From contig NW_002060960.1 of the NCBI RefSeq assembly GCF_000150275.1, positions 1,113,686 through 1,177,685 of the forward strand: a stretch of 64,000 nucleotides of DNA, given 5' to 3'. The stretch is from Trichoplax adhaerens (Eukaryota; Placozoa; Uniplacotomia; Trichoplacea; Trichoplacidae). The translations under genes were made by a program, and so were the position numbers. Each line of letters opens with the position of its first letter. Within the stretch, counting starts at the first letter, position 1. A model generated the notes under the pieces. It made no database searches. It saw only the letters and a list, made by a program, of their open reading frames with translations, and had not been told where the DNA came from. Positions 23,983 to 37,224 of the stretch are shown here, piece after piece.

Positions 23983-26900
23983 TTACCAAGTCTTGCGATC
24001 AATAAAGTGATACACCGAAGCCTTATCAAGACCATTAAAACTTGTGTGCAGAGTCAATGCATAGGCTCCCATATCTACGAACGTTTAACTAAAAGAATTA
24101 GATACTGCATATCAACAACTGGATAAGACCATATATCAAAAGACTCGCCTTCCCAACAGATTAAATCGCCATTTTCTAGCTGCAAAATTTATAATATTAA
24201 TGGATTAATTTAATTGGCAGCAAGTGAACAGAATAATGGGGTAAAACAAGAAATTACTACATAAATTAGAACGATAATTACCTCAGGAAAGTGACATTAT
24301 TCTTGAATGCAATCTATCCCGCTGCAATTAGAAGCCCAGACACTGCTTAGATATTGCAAGTCACTCTTCTTGCCCAAAGCTTGCAAAGAAATAGTACTTT
24401 TTTTGCGTAACAGCGAACCAAATGAGACATGCAAGGCATCGTTTATATAGTACATGAATCGTTTCTAAATCAGAAAATTAATTAAATTTTATCATTAACA
24501 TTCAATGATCATACGATCACCATTATTTCAAATTATACGCAATATTCATGATTATAGATTAATACGAACTGATTCTGTATTTATGCTCTTAACTTCCGAA
24601 GTTTCTGCTATAATTATTTAAAGTCATATTAATTGCCCATCTTTACCATTAACTTATAGTATCATTATCAATAGAAAAATGCTAATATCAACTTAACATC
24701 TTACTTCTACTGCACTTCAATTCTCGCTTGCTAACAACGCTCGCGGTCAAATGAAAGGCAGATGCTGCAAAATAGCGACCTAACGGATTTAAAACAGTAG
24801 ATATTCTTTTTTACTTAATCATGTCAAAGAACTGAAATAACTCCAAATCTACTTGCATCTATTACAAGCAAAAGCCTAATGATCGCTATAAATGATACTC
24901 TATATGAACTCTATATTACCTGCACTAGAGATAATTTTAACGTTACTAGCAAGTGGAAAATGTTCATCTAGGGCCTTGTTTACATCAACACATATCTAAA
25001 GTATTAAATAAGTAAAATTTTAAAATTGGTAAAATTATTCGCCGATCTAAGTAAATATATAAAAATAGGAACTAACTTTTTCAAATATAGAATCTGCGTA
25101 TCCCGGAAACCCTCCACCAATATTTAATATATTAAAATTATAACCCGCAGATTTCTAAAAGCATATAGGTTGTATGGTGTTATTACTCTGTGTTATGAGC
25201 CAAATGGTAAATTATTTTTATACTCATATGCTGTGAAGATTAATTTAAGCTATTAAATTCACCCCATAATTAAAAGCCGTCTTTGCTATTTTAATGGCAG
25301 AGATATAAAATGAAGTGTCTGTTCGCCCATGGCCTATATGATAACTTTAAAGTACAATATTTAGGTTTATTAATTGATCCAATACAATGCCTTTGCTTTG
25401 AGACACGACGATATTTAAGCAAAGACTTTAGTTTACTGTACGTACTGTAGGTAAGTAAAATAAAATAGTAACGATTTAGCAACATAAAGCTTAGCATTAC
25501 TTTCTCTACAGATACAGCATTGATCGCGTTACTGGCTATATTAAAAGAGGTCAAGTACTTGTGACTTCAAATCATTATTTTCATTTAATTCTATAAAAAA
25601 TATAATTTTATAATTAAACGTGGAAAATTATGCCATCTTTTACCTTATTCCAACAACATTTAGTTGCAACTGTTGAGCAGTTTGTAGGACACTCGAAACA
25701 TCATCTATTTCTACACCATACTTTGATCCAAGCTAAGTAATGTTTCAGTGTGAATTATAAGTTAAATTGTTAGTTCCTAATTTGCTAAGCAACATCTTTA
25801 TAAATGGTATAATCTAATCTTAAACGAAGTTTAAGCCTTAGCACGACTCATTCACGTTATATTTGATCTATATAGATTAAATAATCCTCTAGTATTTCAT
25901 TCAATGGGCTAATTTAAAAATAGTTTGGATACATAACACAAGACCGAAAGAGGCACTTTAATTATTTTTATCCTTCATTTATAGCTCTTATATCCTGTAG
26001 TTACATGCATTTTAAAAGCGAATTAAATCCTAATCCTCTCACTTTTTCAAATATTCTGATAGTAAAATAATTAGCTTACATATAATTGTTATCTACTCAT
26101 TTACATTAATGAATCATTTCGTATGATTATCTAACTGTAACCGCTTACACAGTTTCCTATACTATTGATGTTCTCCAATATGTCGCAATCATCAAATACA
26201 TCACTACATGTTCACTTAAACTTCTAACTCGTATTTCTCTCTTACCTGATAATGAGTATCAGAATCGTCAATCATTAAACGTAGAAGTAATCTAAAGATA
26301 AAAATTACATGAAATAGTGGAATATTATATTGATAGTTTATATCATTGCACAACTATAAATAATAAAAAGTAAAGCAGATCACTTTGCTTCCGGGCATAA
26401 TTTCTTCATTTTGTACAATTCTGATACATTATCAAATGTCATAAACTGAACTTTATGACTTGCCGCAAATCTACAACAGCGAGATAGCCGTGTTAATGCC
26501 GTGACTGAAATTTGACTAAATTATGGCTTACGAGTATTTAGTTAACTTAATTCGACTATGCTAAACAATAATCAAGTACTAAAAATTTATACTAAGAATT
26601 ATTTATCTAATTACGTATATTTTCTTACTTCAGATGAAACCTTGGCTTTCAGGGATTAGAATAGAAAATTTGATTTGCTCTTGCACCAATTTTTATAACT
26701 TTTTCTATTTCATTCTTATAAATGATAGATGGCATTTAATTTCATAAGCATATTTCTCTGTAAAGAGCACTTTAAAATATTCGTAATGATTGCTACCTTG
26801 CTAACGGCAGAAAAGCCTACCCCTAATAAGTGCAATGTGGTCAGCAACATCATGTTATCATTGCACTTTATAGCTAAAAACGATAAAATCGATAAGTATT

Positions 26901-28659
26901 TGGTTGATAGCAATTTTATTTAGTACGTATGTAGAGAATGTCAATAAATTCTGTAGTGTATTTAGAATATACTGTAACTATATTCTACTCTTAAATATAG
27001 ACATGTTGTATTGCTCTTATATTTAGACAGATCTACAGTCCGCTTACTCTACATTCATATATAGACTACTGTATTTAGTTATTACGGTACTCGCTGTTTT
27101 CTACAATCTTACGCTATTTTGTAACCTGTTATGGTATATGTTGTATCTAATTCCACAATTCTATTCTCTGCATGTGCTCTATCTTTAAAACTATAAATAC
27201 CGGCGATTTCTACCTCAGAGTTCATTAGCCTCTCAGTTAGTCTTCTAGTTAGTCTCTCACAGTCTAATACTTCTACTCGTTACTCACGACAGCTTGCACG
27301 CTGATCTACCGTAACTACCTCACTGTACTTCACATTACTAACCTACAATAAAGCATAACTTTTATAAACTCTTTGTTGTAATAATTGTAAATGGCGACTA
27401 AATCTCAATCCTCTGAAATATCGAACCCTCCATCACAATAAATTCCATACCATAAAATTGCTCTATGCGAGGCATTAGTTATCGCCACTATCAGCATCAA
27501 TTTTAAATTAGAAACAATTAATAACCTTTATTAACACAAATGTTGTTGATCGATTTATACGTAAAGTATATTAACTATTCCCTTTCAATCAAGCTGAAGT
27601 AAAAAATAAAGGCCGTAGCTAGTTAAAATTTTAAATTAGCAAATAATAACTGAATCTTCAATTGCCATATGTAAGTTCTAATTTATGCCCTAATTCTAAT
27701 GTTATGCTAACAAATTTGAGAGGATGATCTCATTTAGAACATGTAAAAACTAAACTTCTAGTATGTAAGCATGCCGAACATCATGATTAAATTATACAAA
27801 GTACCTTGTTGACTTTATGGACCGCATCGCCAATATTTGCGATAAAAATGGGCCATCATCATCATCCTAGTGCATTAAACATAAATAAAAAATTGATGAA
27901 ATTTTTGTGTAGAAATGTCACGGTACTCCGTTACTAATTAAGTAACTGTTGTTTAATGAATGCTTATGAATAGATAAGATAAGGTTATGTGCTATGCTTA
28001 ATGCGCTTGTAGCTGATAATAGGATGGTAGAAATGAGATAAAAATAGAAGTTGTTAACAGTTAGTTTACTGCAGGTTTGTAAGGTGTGTTAATCTCTAAA
28101 AATTGATCTGTATATGGACTAAGGTTAAGCGTCTTAACACCTGATAGCTTGTAGCTATCTAAGTCTGAGAATATCGACATGGATATTTAGTAATGGTATT
28201 ATACCAATTAATGTAACTTGTAAAGCATGAATTCTCACTCGTTAATATTGGAATTCACTGTAGAAACCTATTTAAGCGCGTGTGTTTGTAGAATAAAGAA
28301 AGTAATTGCTCAAGAAACGGCAAGACTCATATCGTGAAGAATAGTGCAGTAATTAGTCAGTTGTCTGTGGAGATCAGCCGAGAAATCGAGTTCTCAAATA
28401 CTTCTCTCATAGAAACTGAAAGTACTGGGAGAAATAGCCCAAGTTTTAAGTAACTACACTAGAGTTCTTTACTTTCCTTTGCCACAAGTGAGGATTGTGA
28501 CAAGAAACTAGCCAGAAAAATCGGTAAGATCTATAATAGTGCACGTAAACGATAATATAATGTCTTAATCCGTACATCACGTCTGCTTACGACTTTAGAA
28601 ACAAGTTTAGAAACCACAAAATTAGGTACGATTTTCAAAGCGGCGTTTTCGTCTGACAT
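23983..28659 (-). pseudogene. Tandem ornithine decarboxylase-like copy, degraded
   Basis: Recognisable exons are 28659-28591, 27866-27805, 26873-26797, 26714-26629, 26470-26384, 26291-26246, 25732-25644, 25344-25263, 25154-25077, 24995-24920, 24779-24705, 24607-24594, 24464-about 24303, and two final exons ending at stop 23983. Seven consecutive exons plus the AIKCND exon have exactly the same lengths as in the intact sister, so this is a tandem duplication. Lesions: the second exon is 62 nt against 63 (one T lost in a T-run, shifting frame); the conserved NPCK motif reads NP-TGA-K (26651-26649); the donor after the exon ending CIQE is missing, leaving an in-frame TAA; the exon with LPRV was not found. 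The catalytic SEPG motif has become SSAG and the LHDFD segment reads LRKKS. GGGFPG and the Cys exon are kept. An expressed antizyme-inhibitor-like role is unlikely given the lesions. Confidence 0.82.
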
Positions 28660-29104
28660 TTTGACTTGCAGTGAAGTAGAGCTCTAACGCAAGAACGATC
28701 AATAAAGCGACATTGTAATTGCATAACTGCATTTATAAAATCACATTTAGCCGGCACATTCTTCTGTTGCAATACCTTAGAGAAAGTGTAACTTACTCTT
28801 TCTTACATTTACCTGACAGATCCACTAAGGGACATTTTATGCATTGTAATAAATTGTACTTATAAATTATATTGAAATGCTGTCGGGTAAAATCTCTACG
28901 GAATTTATGTTAATATAGTACTTTTTCCTGAAACAGTTATTTTGAAATGTGCTATGACATTCTAGACCCCTGATAGGCTGGCTATCACTTAAAAATTGTA
29001 AAATCAAAAACAGGGGGTCGTAGGTAATAGTATAGATTCAAGCCAGCATTGATTTATTTTATGCAAAGCAATTAAATAAGATACAGCCTTAAATGTTCTA
29101 TCCA
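28660..29104. other. Upstream region of the ODC pseudogene
   Basis: No exon recognised. The start codon of the degraded copy lies at 28659, so its ancestral promoter would fall here. An imperfect stem-like pair (GACCCCTGATAGG and CAGGGGGTC) occurs near 28965-29015. Confidence 0.35.
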
Positions 29105-29560
29105 ACTGTAAAATAACAGTGATTTTAGACTACTGGCCACGTTTGATATGATATATGCAAGTGTCGTATCTATATTTATCTGATGATATATTTAATAGCC
29201 CATAATTAAAGACTGTAACAGTAGAATTTATGCTAGAATACAGATGGCTATAAACAGTAAGATGTTGAACTACTAATAACGTTAGAAGTAGAAATAGAAC
29301 TGTAAATCATACATTAGGATATGGTTAGTACATTGTACTGTACTTCGAGTGGTAGGAATAATGTCTACGTAAATATTGTAACTGTTTCCATATTGGATTA
29401 ACGATGGTTTGCTTTAAAATAGTGTTCATAAAAACAACTTGATTATGTGTAAAATAAGATAAAATGTTGCCATGTTGAATGTAGCTGTGAAGGCTATAGA
29501 GAGTATACTCGTATAAACAGGCGGCATTAGATTACCTGATTGTTCTTTCTAGAAATCTAC
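29105..29560 (+). mobile_element. Old diverged copy of the gypsy LTR
   Basis: Aligns along its length with the solo LTR at 6668-7218, in the same orientation: GTGATT.TAGACT, ATGCTAGAATACAGATG, ACTGTAAATCATA.ATTAGGATATGGTTA, AATGTCTACGTAA, TATGTGTAAAATAA, TTGCCATG. Many substitutions and no clear termini or target duplication remain. Confidence 0.7.
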
Positions 29561-31073
29561 CAACAAGTTTTGAAATAAAGCGAAATTAATAGAGTGTAAT
29601 TTAACGCTTGATCTAACTGACTCTTACACACCACTAGTGACAAAGTAGTCTACACAGGCCAATGATTATGAAGAACGCCTCTTACTGACTTGAAGAGTCG
29701 AGCTTGCTGTATCACCAAATAAATCAGTTCCAATGACCGAATACTATAGTATAATTATAGCTTCGCCGATAGTGTAGACGAGGTAGTCAGAGATTTATTA
29801 GTATTTATTACTGAACAAATCTTGACAATCAAGATTATAGTCTTGACAATTTAATAGCAATTGACAAACTAGTTGACTGACTAACCGACTAACTAACTAA
29901 AACGTGGTTATACTGTCTATCTTAAGTTAAAATACTAAGCAAATAAGATTGACTTGGGAATCACCTTCAAAGACTAAATTTCCATTTTACCTTTTAGTAA
30001 TACTAAGGTTCAATAGAACTAGTTGGTCAACTTTCATACACACAATATTTCTAGTATTCTAGAAAAGTACTATACCCACGCGTACTTAACTTACTTATAA
30101 AAGTGCTAATACGTGAGATCTTCAAAGATTGATGACTTACTTAGTATCATTTAAGTATAGCATTCAAGTTAAGCATGATCAACGATGCCCTTAGCTAATG
30201 CTTACTCACCTTGCTATTTCATCAATTTTAAATTCTTTTTTTCTAGCTAAGGACAAAGTACACATCCATAAACAATTATGTTAGTGCCAATGGAGCAAGC
30301 AAAGCTAACAATCACAGTGATCAGTAGCGTTACTTGATGATAATCGCGAATTCAAATTAGCTGGTGATAAATAATACTACTACTAAGATTGACCTGCATT
30401 ATTACTTCTACATACATCATCCGGTACGATACAGTAAGTTACCAAATCTAGTTAATAGCCAACGGTACCCTAAGGTACCAGCAATATGGAGATTTAGAGT
30501 CTGCTTGGAATGCTTGAATAACTTATGATTAGTATTGAAAAGATGTCATAGTTAATTGCCGCCATCAATTGTTCATTAATGAATATATGCCACATATATA
30601 CTGATGCAATTACAAAGAGATTAATAACGGTACTTAATCACTCAGTTTTATCCTCTTTGTTTAAGTAAGGTAGCAGAATAGGCTACTGTCATATACAAAC
30701 GATATAGCATAGCTTGATCAAAATCTGTCTAGTTTTCTTTGATCATATTGAATTACAGTGTAATCGAAATATCTTACAACTTTTCTATCTAATCTAGTCT
30801 AATTTTCACAACATAATTGGTTCGGGTAGCTAGAGTTTATAAAAGCAATTAATTACAGAATTTAAGAATGGCAGAACAATATTCAATTGAATTAAGAAAT
30901 TAATCTATAAAATATCATAAAAGAAAGTTTTCTTCAGAAGACGATTAGTTATAAATACTGTAATGTATTAATTTAGTTCATCCCTTTATAAATATTGGCG
31001 GAAATGAATGGGTAATCTTTCAACAAGAAAACGTATGTAGGAATGTATTTACATTAATTTATGTATGACGTTA
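29561..31073. other. Gene-poor DNA
   Basis: No exon or repeat recognised apart from a short CTGACTAACCGACTAACTAA-type simple tract near 29875-29900. Confidence 0.4.
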
Positions 31074-32522
31074 TGTAATGAAATGAAATGTGTAGAGATC
31101 AAGCTACGAAACTTTAACAAACTTTGATTCTACTTTCGTTGCACTCCGGTCGACTTAACGCTAATACTTTGACACCAAATAAAATTTGGGGAAATAACCG
31201 AACAACAATTTATTTCAAAACAAAAATGGAGAGAAGTATAAACCGAACAACCGCACAAATACTTAGCTTTAAGTATTATTAAAATAAATGACAGACTTAA
31301 AAACTGTCAACGACCAAACAACCTTTCAAAAACAACAATGTTTTAACTTACGACAATTCGACCCCGAAGGCCTTTTAAATTCAACAAGTTCTTCAAATAA
31401 AATCTTCTTCTACTCTCCCTCTAAATTTTCTAATTGCACTATCATTTATTGGCTTCGTAGAGCCGTCAGAGGTATTTAAAACTAAACATTTGCTAACCAA
31501 TCGCTCTTAAGATCCGTTTTAGAAAACTACTTTGCACCATTTAAGAAAACAAAAATCATTCAAAGTTCAGACACAATTTACCCTACGATTCCCTTACAAA
31601 ACACTATAAAAGTAACAAGCTAACTATAAAAATACATCAAACTTCATTTCTAACATAATTTCTATCATTAATACACTATAAAAGTCTAAAAATCAACCTT
31701 TAAACATCAAGATTTAGTCATAAAAACAACATTCTAACTACCTAACAATCAACACAACCTCTACCAATTTCCATCTTATTTTCTATTTTCCTCACTAAAT
31801 CTCCTAATGTGACTTCAAGTCACGTCATAAAATTCCAAAGTTTCAAATTCATAACAAAAAGTCCAAATCTCAAAAATCAACTCTTACGATATTTTTCATG
31901 AACAAAAATCCAAAAATTAAAACAGAAAAATTATAATTCAGACATAAAATAAACCCGACCGGTTCCAAAACAGGAAAATTATATCGGACACAAACCCGAC
32001 CGGTCCCAGAATCCGGAAACTATATCGGACACAAATCCGGAAAAATTTGCTTTTTATGAAGATCATAGTAATCGCTTATCAAAAAAAATTTATATGACTA
32101 CTACGACTACTTTTCTGACACATTAGTATCGCTTAGTATTCGCGAGTATTGACAGTTGATGTTTTAGCGTCAGATTGTACTGTAACTGTACGAGTATAGA
32201 CTACATTACAGTACTTTATCGTCATGTTATAAATCCCCTTTCTCTAAGGATAGGGTTTTGCTACTAAGTCAAATTCTTTTACAATTTGAATAGACGATGA
32301 AACGCCCTTTCTTTAGATTAGGCATTTGCTCTATAGGGCTACTTCTATGGTAATCTATATAATACCTTGTAAAATAATGAAGAAGAAAAGATGGCGACAA
32401 GATGATTTGGCAGGGTAAAACTTAAAGACACTATCACTTTCTAGGTATTTTCTATAGTAAAATAATACTAATTACATACTAAAAAAACTACAAAGGACCC
32501 TACTTTTAGTCCTTTTACTACA
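31074..32522 (-). mobile_element. TG...CA element (probable long solo LTR), about 1.45 kb
   Basis: The unit starts TGTAATGAAA and ends TTTTACTACA, giving imperfect 10-bp inverted ends (TGTARTRAAA), and is flanked by GTTA on both sides (31070-31073 and 32523-32526). The 32522 end is homologous, by eye about 97% over several hundred bases, to the inverted sequence from 63265 to the window end. That end therefore marks a true element terminus. It contains a hairpin next to that end (GGACTAAAAGTAGGGTCC) and a repeated ACCCGACCGG / TATATCGGACACAAA motif near 31950-32040. No transposase or polymerase frame is present. A 63-codon plus-strand frame (31288-31479) has no known motif. It could be a solo LTR or a non-autonomous DNA element; I favour LTR because of the TG/CA ends. 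Strand is given by homology to the 63-kb copy read as plus. Confidence 0.68.
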
Positions 32523-32769
32523 GTTATACATACTTAAATAGATAACTTCATAGTTTTATAATAAATTCTACGAAAGTACTGGTAACTACTGCTTCTGTCG
32601 ATTTACTGTATATTGAATAATTCTTCAATAAAGTTTGGGTTTAGTTACGTACAAGAGACTAGTGTTGTGTTCCTGTTTTCTCCGATAATAGGAAATCATC
32701 CGTATTTAGAGTCTTACTATAGAAAGATGTCAGGATAATAAGAAATACCCTGATCTGTCTAGTTCTATT

Positions 32770-33060
32770 TAAATGTATTAACCCTTAAAGAAGGGCTAAA
32801 CATATTAGCCAATGTTGTGTTGTGGTACCAAAAATCTGGCTTTGATATTATGCCAACATTTAATCTTAAGGCACCAATCCATGCATACCAAAAATTAATT
32901 AATCGTACTGAAAATGGAAGGGGATAATAGTAAAATTTCTTTGTAAATTAATTCCTGATTGCAGATTGAAAATTTAACGTCAATAACTGGCAATGGTAGA
33001 GTTAAAAATTTCTAGATCTAAATTTATATTTCATACACTATTAGTATACTTGATAGATGA
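32770..33060 (-). pseudogene. Stray copy of a gene A MAM exon with flanking intron
   Basis: This stretch matches 12660-12930 of gene A, covering the second MAM1 exon and its upstream intron: TTAAATGTTGGCATAAT, AAGCCAGATTTT, and downstream TAGATCTAAAT and ACACTA.TAGT. The coding part still reads LNVGIISKPDFW and FSPS before a stop, but no splice donor or neighbouring MAM exon follows. It looks like a non-functional fragment copied from gene A or from a lost paralogue. Confidence 0.72.
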
Positions 33061-33084
33061 CATAAAAATAACACACCTGAGATT

Positions 33085-33238
33085 TAGTTGTCATCTGTAC
33101 TCTAGCATAGAGTCTATACCACTACAGCCTATAATTATGGCTACCAAATATCTCTTAGGATAAATATAGAAGTTACGCTACCGCACATTATACTAAACAT
33201 TGCTAACAGTCTGCAATCACAATACTAAGTTACATTAG
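33085..33238 (-). mobile_element. Truncated gypsy LTR fragment
   Basis: About 150 bp matching the first part of the LTR family seen at 6668 and 54269, in inverted orientation: CATCTGTACTCTAGCATAGAGTCTATACC (cut here: TCTAGCATAGAGTCTATACC), ATTATGGCTACCAAATATCT, and GCTAACAGTCTGCAATCACA, ending GTTACATTA. It abuts the stray MAM exon copy. Confidence 0.85.
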
Positions 33239-35769
33239 AATGATATAGGTGAGTAGAAATGGCATACTTTCCTAATAAATAGCCTAGCTATTACTAAAAT
33301 CCTGTCAAAGTATTGTATCTTAAACATTTAATTTCTGCTCCCTTCTTGCCTAACAGTATGAAAGATTTACAGCATCAAAGTAACGATATTTAACATTAGA
33401 ATATGCCACTTCGCTTCACTCATAACGATTTAAGAATGTCATCCTACGAACAGAGATTGCAAATAATCAAGTCCACGCTTGTCAAATCATAAAGTTACTT
33501 TTTGTCCTTTCAGTAACCTAGTATTTGTAAATAAAATTGTAACCAAGTGCATTAGTATTACCCAAACACCATCTAATTAAGACTGTAATCTTCACAAAGT
33601 TCTCTTGTAATTGTTTTTATACAGATAAATAAATCTAGAAACCGTTATAATCTATGGCCCATTTTGTATCCTTGACCTTTCTCACCACATATTATTGTCT
33701 TATTGAATGAAATTGTAATTTCTTAATGTTAAAATGGTAATGTTATTATCGTCATCTCGCTTTTCTACTAAATCTATCAAAACCATTAATCATAATAATC
33801 AAATTTTGACCAAAATGGAACGTACTTTAATTATTGCAAGTAACTTTTCCCAAATACTTTTAGCACTCAAGTTATGTGCCGAACCTATTGAAATTACAGT
33901 TAAAAGCATAAGTCTATTTAGGTAAACTACATCTTGCATCACAGCCGTCTAATTACTCTGTCTTCGATTTTAAACAAGTATTTTCGTTTCACTTACACGT
34001 AGTAGAATGGATATAACAGGAGAATAGTATTGTAATGAGTCAATTATTATTGAAGAGAAAATCTCCTTATTCGGTGTTTTACACGTCTATATTTGCTATC
34101 CAGCTCAATTTAAATTTTATTCTAAAATAAAATTAAAAATGAATAAGACAATGGAAAGGATAGAGTTTAATTGCCTTCTACTCGTGCCACAAGTAGCCTC
34201 TAATATTTCACTAGAATGTGTTGATTAAATGTAGTGCGAAACTTTTCTATGTTAGCTTGTGAAAGCAAGTCGTTAGTCATTATAGTTTAAATTTTCATCT
34301 ACTAATAATAAATAAAAGCTAGTCTTTCATCATTGTAGATTAAAACTCTATCGTTAAGAGTGTAGTCTAATTTTGCACATTAATTATTAAAGTTTCAGTG
34401 TATTCCATACGTAGTTCATAGTTATAATTACTAAAAAATATCATGGGACACGTTAAAATTGTTTCTATTCTATATTAATTCTGTTCCTTTTATTTTCATG
34501 ACGTTAGCATTAATCTCTATAAAAACTCTCAAACACTTAAAATGCTTTCTCGCCATTCCTAGTGATCTCACTAGGATGCAAAGTCCGCTACTAACCGACG
34601 GTAAAATTTAAATCAATATTGTTCATTTTGGCTATGCATTATGTGGCCGTACAGCACAAGGTTTCGGCTTCAATCGTATCCTGAAAATTCATCAAGACTT
34701 TTAGTTATAATATGGAATCCTGCAGCGTACAAACTACCGTACTCAAGAAAGATGTGTTTGTAGTATCATCAATCCAGTTTATACCTAATGTTTCTCTTAT
34801 TTCCTTCTAGACATTGAGTATTAACTAATTTTAATGTTGTACCCACCTGTAGGATACAATTCATCTATTTTCCGTCATCCATTTGCATAATCATAAATCG
34901 ATTTGACATTAGTATTCCGCTCATGTTGTCCTATACACAGATCAATCTTCCTTAATGCTGTAGGATAAAACAGATTTATTTCACATATTGTTTACACCAT
35001 GGTACATTCCCTGGGTACTGAACAGATTACTGTATTCGCTTCGTATTAGACACAGATTAGTGCATTGAAAAGTGTGCTGTGTACTGATCAATCTTATTTT
35101 CTTAATGCTTGAAGGGCAAAAGGAATAGTGTATCACGGTAACATTTTTGAATTTTGCATACGCGTATATTATTCAGTAACCATTTATTTTTTAGGGTAAA
35201 ATCATGAACTACAGTATATTAATAGACTATCCTTGCAAAGCTGTGCTGCGATCAGCCAAGTTTTACCCGCTATTTGCTCTCATTTAGTTAACTGCCAAAG
35301 CAGAAACGATTCATAAAAAAAAAAAGCGTTGTAAACGTCAAAAAAGAGTAACTGATATACTGTAAGTGATTAACCGTCATGATAACTTTTTCGATACATC
35401 ACAGGTATAGTAAAATCATTCATTGGTAGATAATTATGTTCACAATCATTAACTCAACTTCGTTGAGGTCAATATAACGGCTTCTAGTTATAAAACTGCA
35501 ATCGTATTGATCGCCATCTTCGATGTTGTCGATGTAGTCGATGTAAATAGCATCACCCACGAATTGTTCTTTCAAAGCTTTGCTTCCACTCATAATACAA
35601 TTGGCAATGGTGTATAAGTTCAATATTTCGTTAATAAACACTTTTTATTACTGTTACTTTAGCAATTACAACCTCATACAGTACAACAATAAACCTTGGG
35701 ATTGGATTTTCATTATCTAGTTGCATGCATGTAATCGTCTATCATGAATGAGCAAAATAAAATAAATAA
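33239..35769. other. No assigned gene
   Basis: Contains a minus-strand open frame at 35641-35420 whose only Met-initiated part starts near 35592 and includes an acidic stretch (DYIDNIEDGDQYD). Its splice context is poor and I do not recognise a domain. Around 34940-35110 there is weak similarity to 50715-50885. Nothing else is supported. Confidence 0.4.
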
Positions 35770-36050
35770 AAATGATCGTGTCTCTCTTACTAAACTATAA
35801 AAGGCTACAAAATGTTTCTATTCTCCTCTTGTAGAACACTTTTTAACTCATTAGTTTGTTATTACTCTTGAATTGTAATAGAAACAGCTAAATTCTCATT
35901 CTCTCGATCGGCTACCAACTCATACAGCCAATTAGCATCGTAATCAAAGGCCTCGTCAATGCCATGGCACTGCTTCACTATTTTCTATCGGTACTTTGCA
36001 AGAGTTAATAACGCAATGACATTAAGTTTCGGCAGCAAGCTATGGACCTA
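35770..36050. repeat. Duplicated segment, copy 1 (with a decaying exon-like frame)
   Basis: This 280-bp block matches 51105-51385 in the same orientation, with shared runs such as AAGGCTACAAAATG, ATTCTCCTCTT, ACCAACTCATACAG, and CGGTACTTTGCAAGAGTTAA. On the minus strand (about 35985-35862) it holds an open frame with IDEAFDYDANWLYELV and a TAA stop after TIQE. The same frame in the second copy is interrupted by TGA. It may be the terminal exon of an unrecognised gene family. A shorter related piece occurs near 48650-48705. Confidence 0.6.
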
Positions 36051-37224
36051 GAAGGACTGATTAATAAAGTGATATGAACAAGAAACGAAACTTCCTGTCA
36101 CATTATTCTCGGCCACTTTATCATATATTAGAATCGTAAAGCTATTGTAAGGTTGAATCTAAGACTTTATTTAGAAAATCATCTTGTTGATAATGACACT
36201 CTTAAATTTCTAATTTAAAAATGAACACACTACTATAATTCTTCTGTTTCAATGAAACTTTTTAAAACGTTATTGCTATATATCGCTAGGGAGTAAATTG
36301 ACGTCATGGAACTACGTGTTATCGCAAAATCTTGAATATTAATCATATCCTTTAACATGATATCACCTTAGCACATGATGGGCAGAACGCAAAAATTTTT
36401 AAGTAATTAAGTATGCGGATACGATCTTAAACACTAAAAATGCGAACCTGATATTCGCTCTTAGCTTTACGTCTATAACAGTAGCAATAGAATAAAGCCA
36501 TTCATTGAAAATTCAACGCCGCACAATTAAGGAAACAAGCTTTCTTACCCTATTTTACCACTTGTAAGCCATATAAAATTATTTAAAGCATATCCATTTC
36601 ACAATAAAAATAAAACGCAACGTCAAATACTAACACCAATAAATTTACTTCATAGATAAATCGTTTCAATCAATTTTTGTTTCATTAGCATATTAAAATA
36701 GTATTCTCAAGATGTAATAATCTAATACAAATAGGATGTATTCAATCTAAAATTTTTTAAAGAAATACACTTGGTAAGTAAACTACTAAATAAAGGTTCT
36801 CCTGTTATTACATAAAAGTTACCGATATGAAGCATTAGCTTAATAATAGTGATGATTATGTGCGAAGTCGTAATCGTTATGCCAAGTAATTCTAATAGGA
36901 GTAAAATTCACAAAGAAAGATGGCTGAGTGAATTGCAAACTATGATTACCATTAAAATGTTTTCATCCTTTGCAAGCAAGTAATAAAATTAAACGAACAA
37001 CATTAGATGCTAAACAGAGAAGTAGACGATGCAAATTGTTGCTTTAAATCTTAATAAAAAAATAATATTGAATTCTATGTGAAAAATCTATAACACTATC
37101 GAACGTATTGAAGTAGAAAATGATACACCACACCATATTATGTGAATCACATAATTCAGCACCGATAGAGCACTTAAAACTATGTACAAATGCAGTGGGT
37201 GGAACACGTACACAGTGAATATAT
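36051..37224. other. Downstream flank of the CARD-only gene
   Basis: No exon or recognised repeat. It should include the 3' UTR and polyadenylation site of the CARD-only gene. Confidence 0.4.

Noticed and set aside
25291-25554. 87-codon minus-strand frame within the ODC pseudogene
   Set aside because: It mixes intron sequence with the HIGHG exon in a different frame; a shadow.
26649-26651. TGA at a conserved Cys position in the second ODC copy, as in selenocysteine proteins
   Set aside because: UGA in place of Cys is a selenoprotein sign, but the same copy also has a 1-bp frameshift and a lost splice donor, so a nonsense mutation is the simpler reading. A SECIS search downstream of 23983 would settle it.
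31288-31479. 63-codon plus-strand frame in the 1.45-kb element
   Set aside because: No known transposase or capsid motif; likely chance in A/C-rich DNA.
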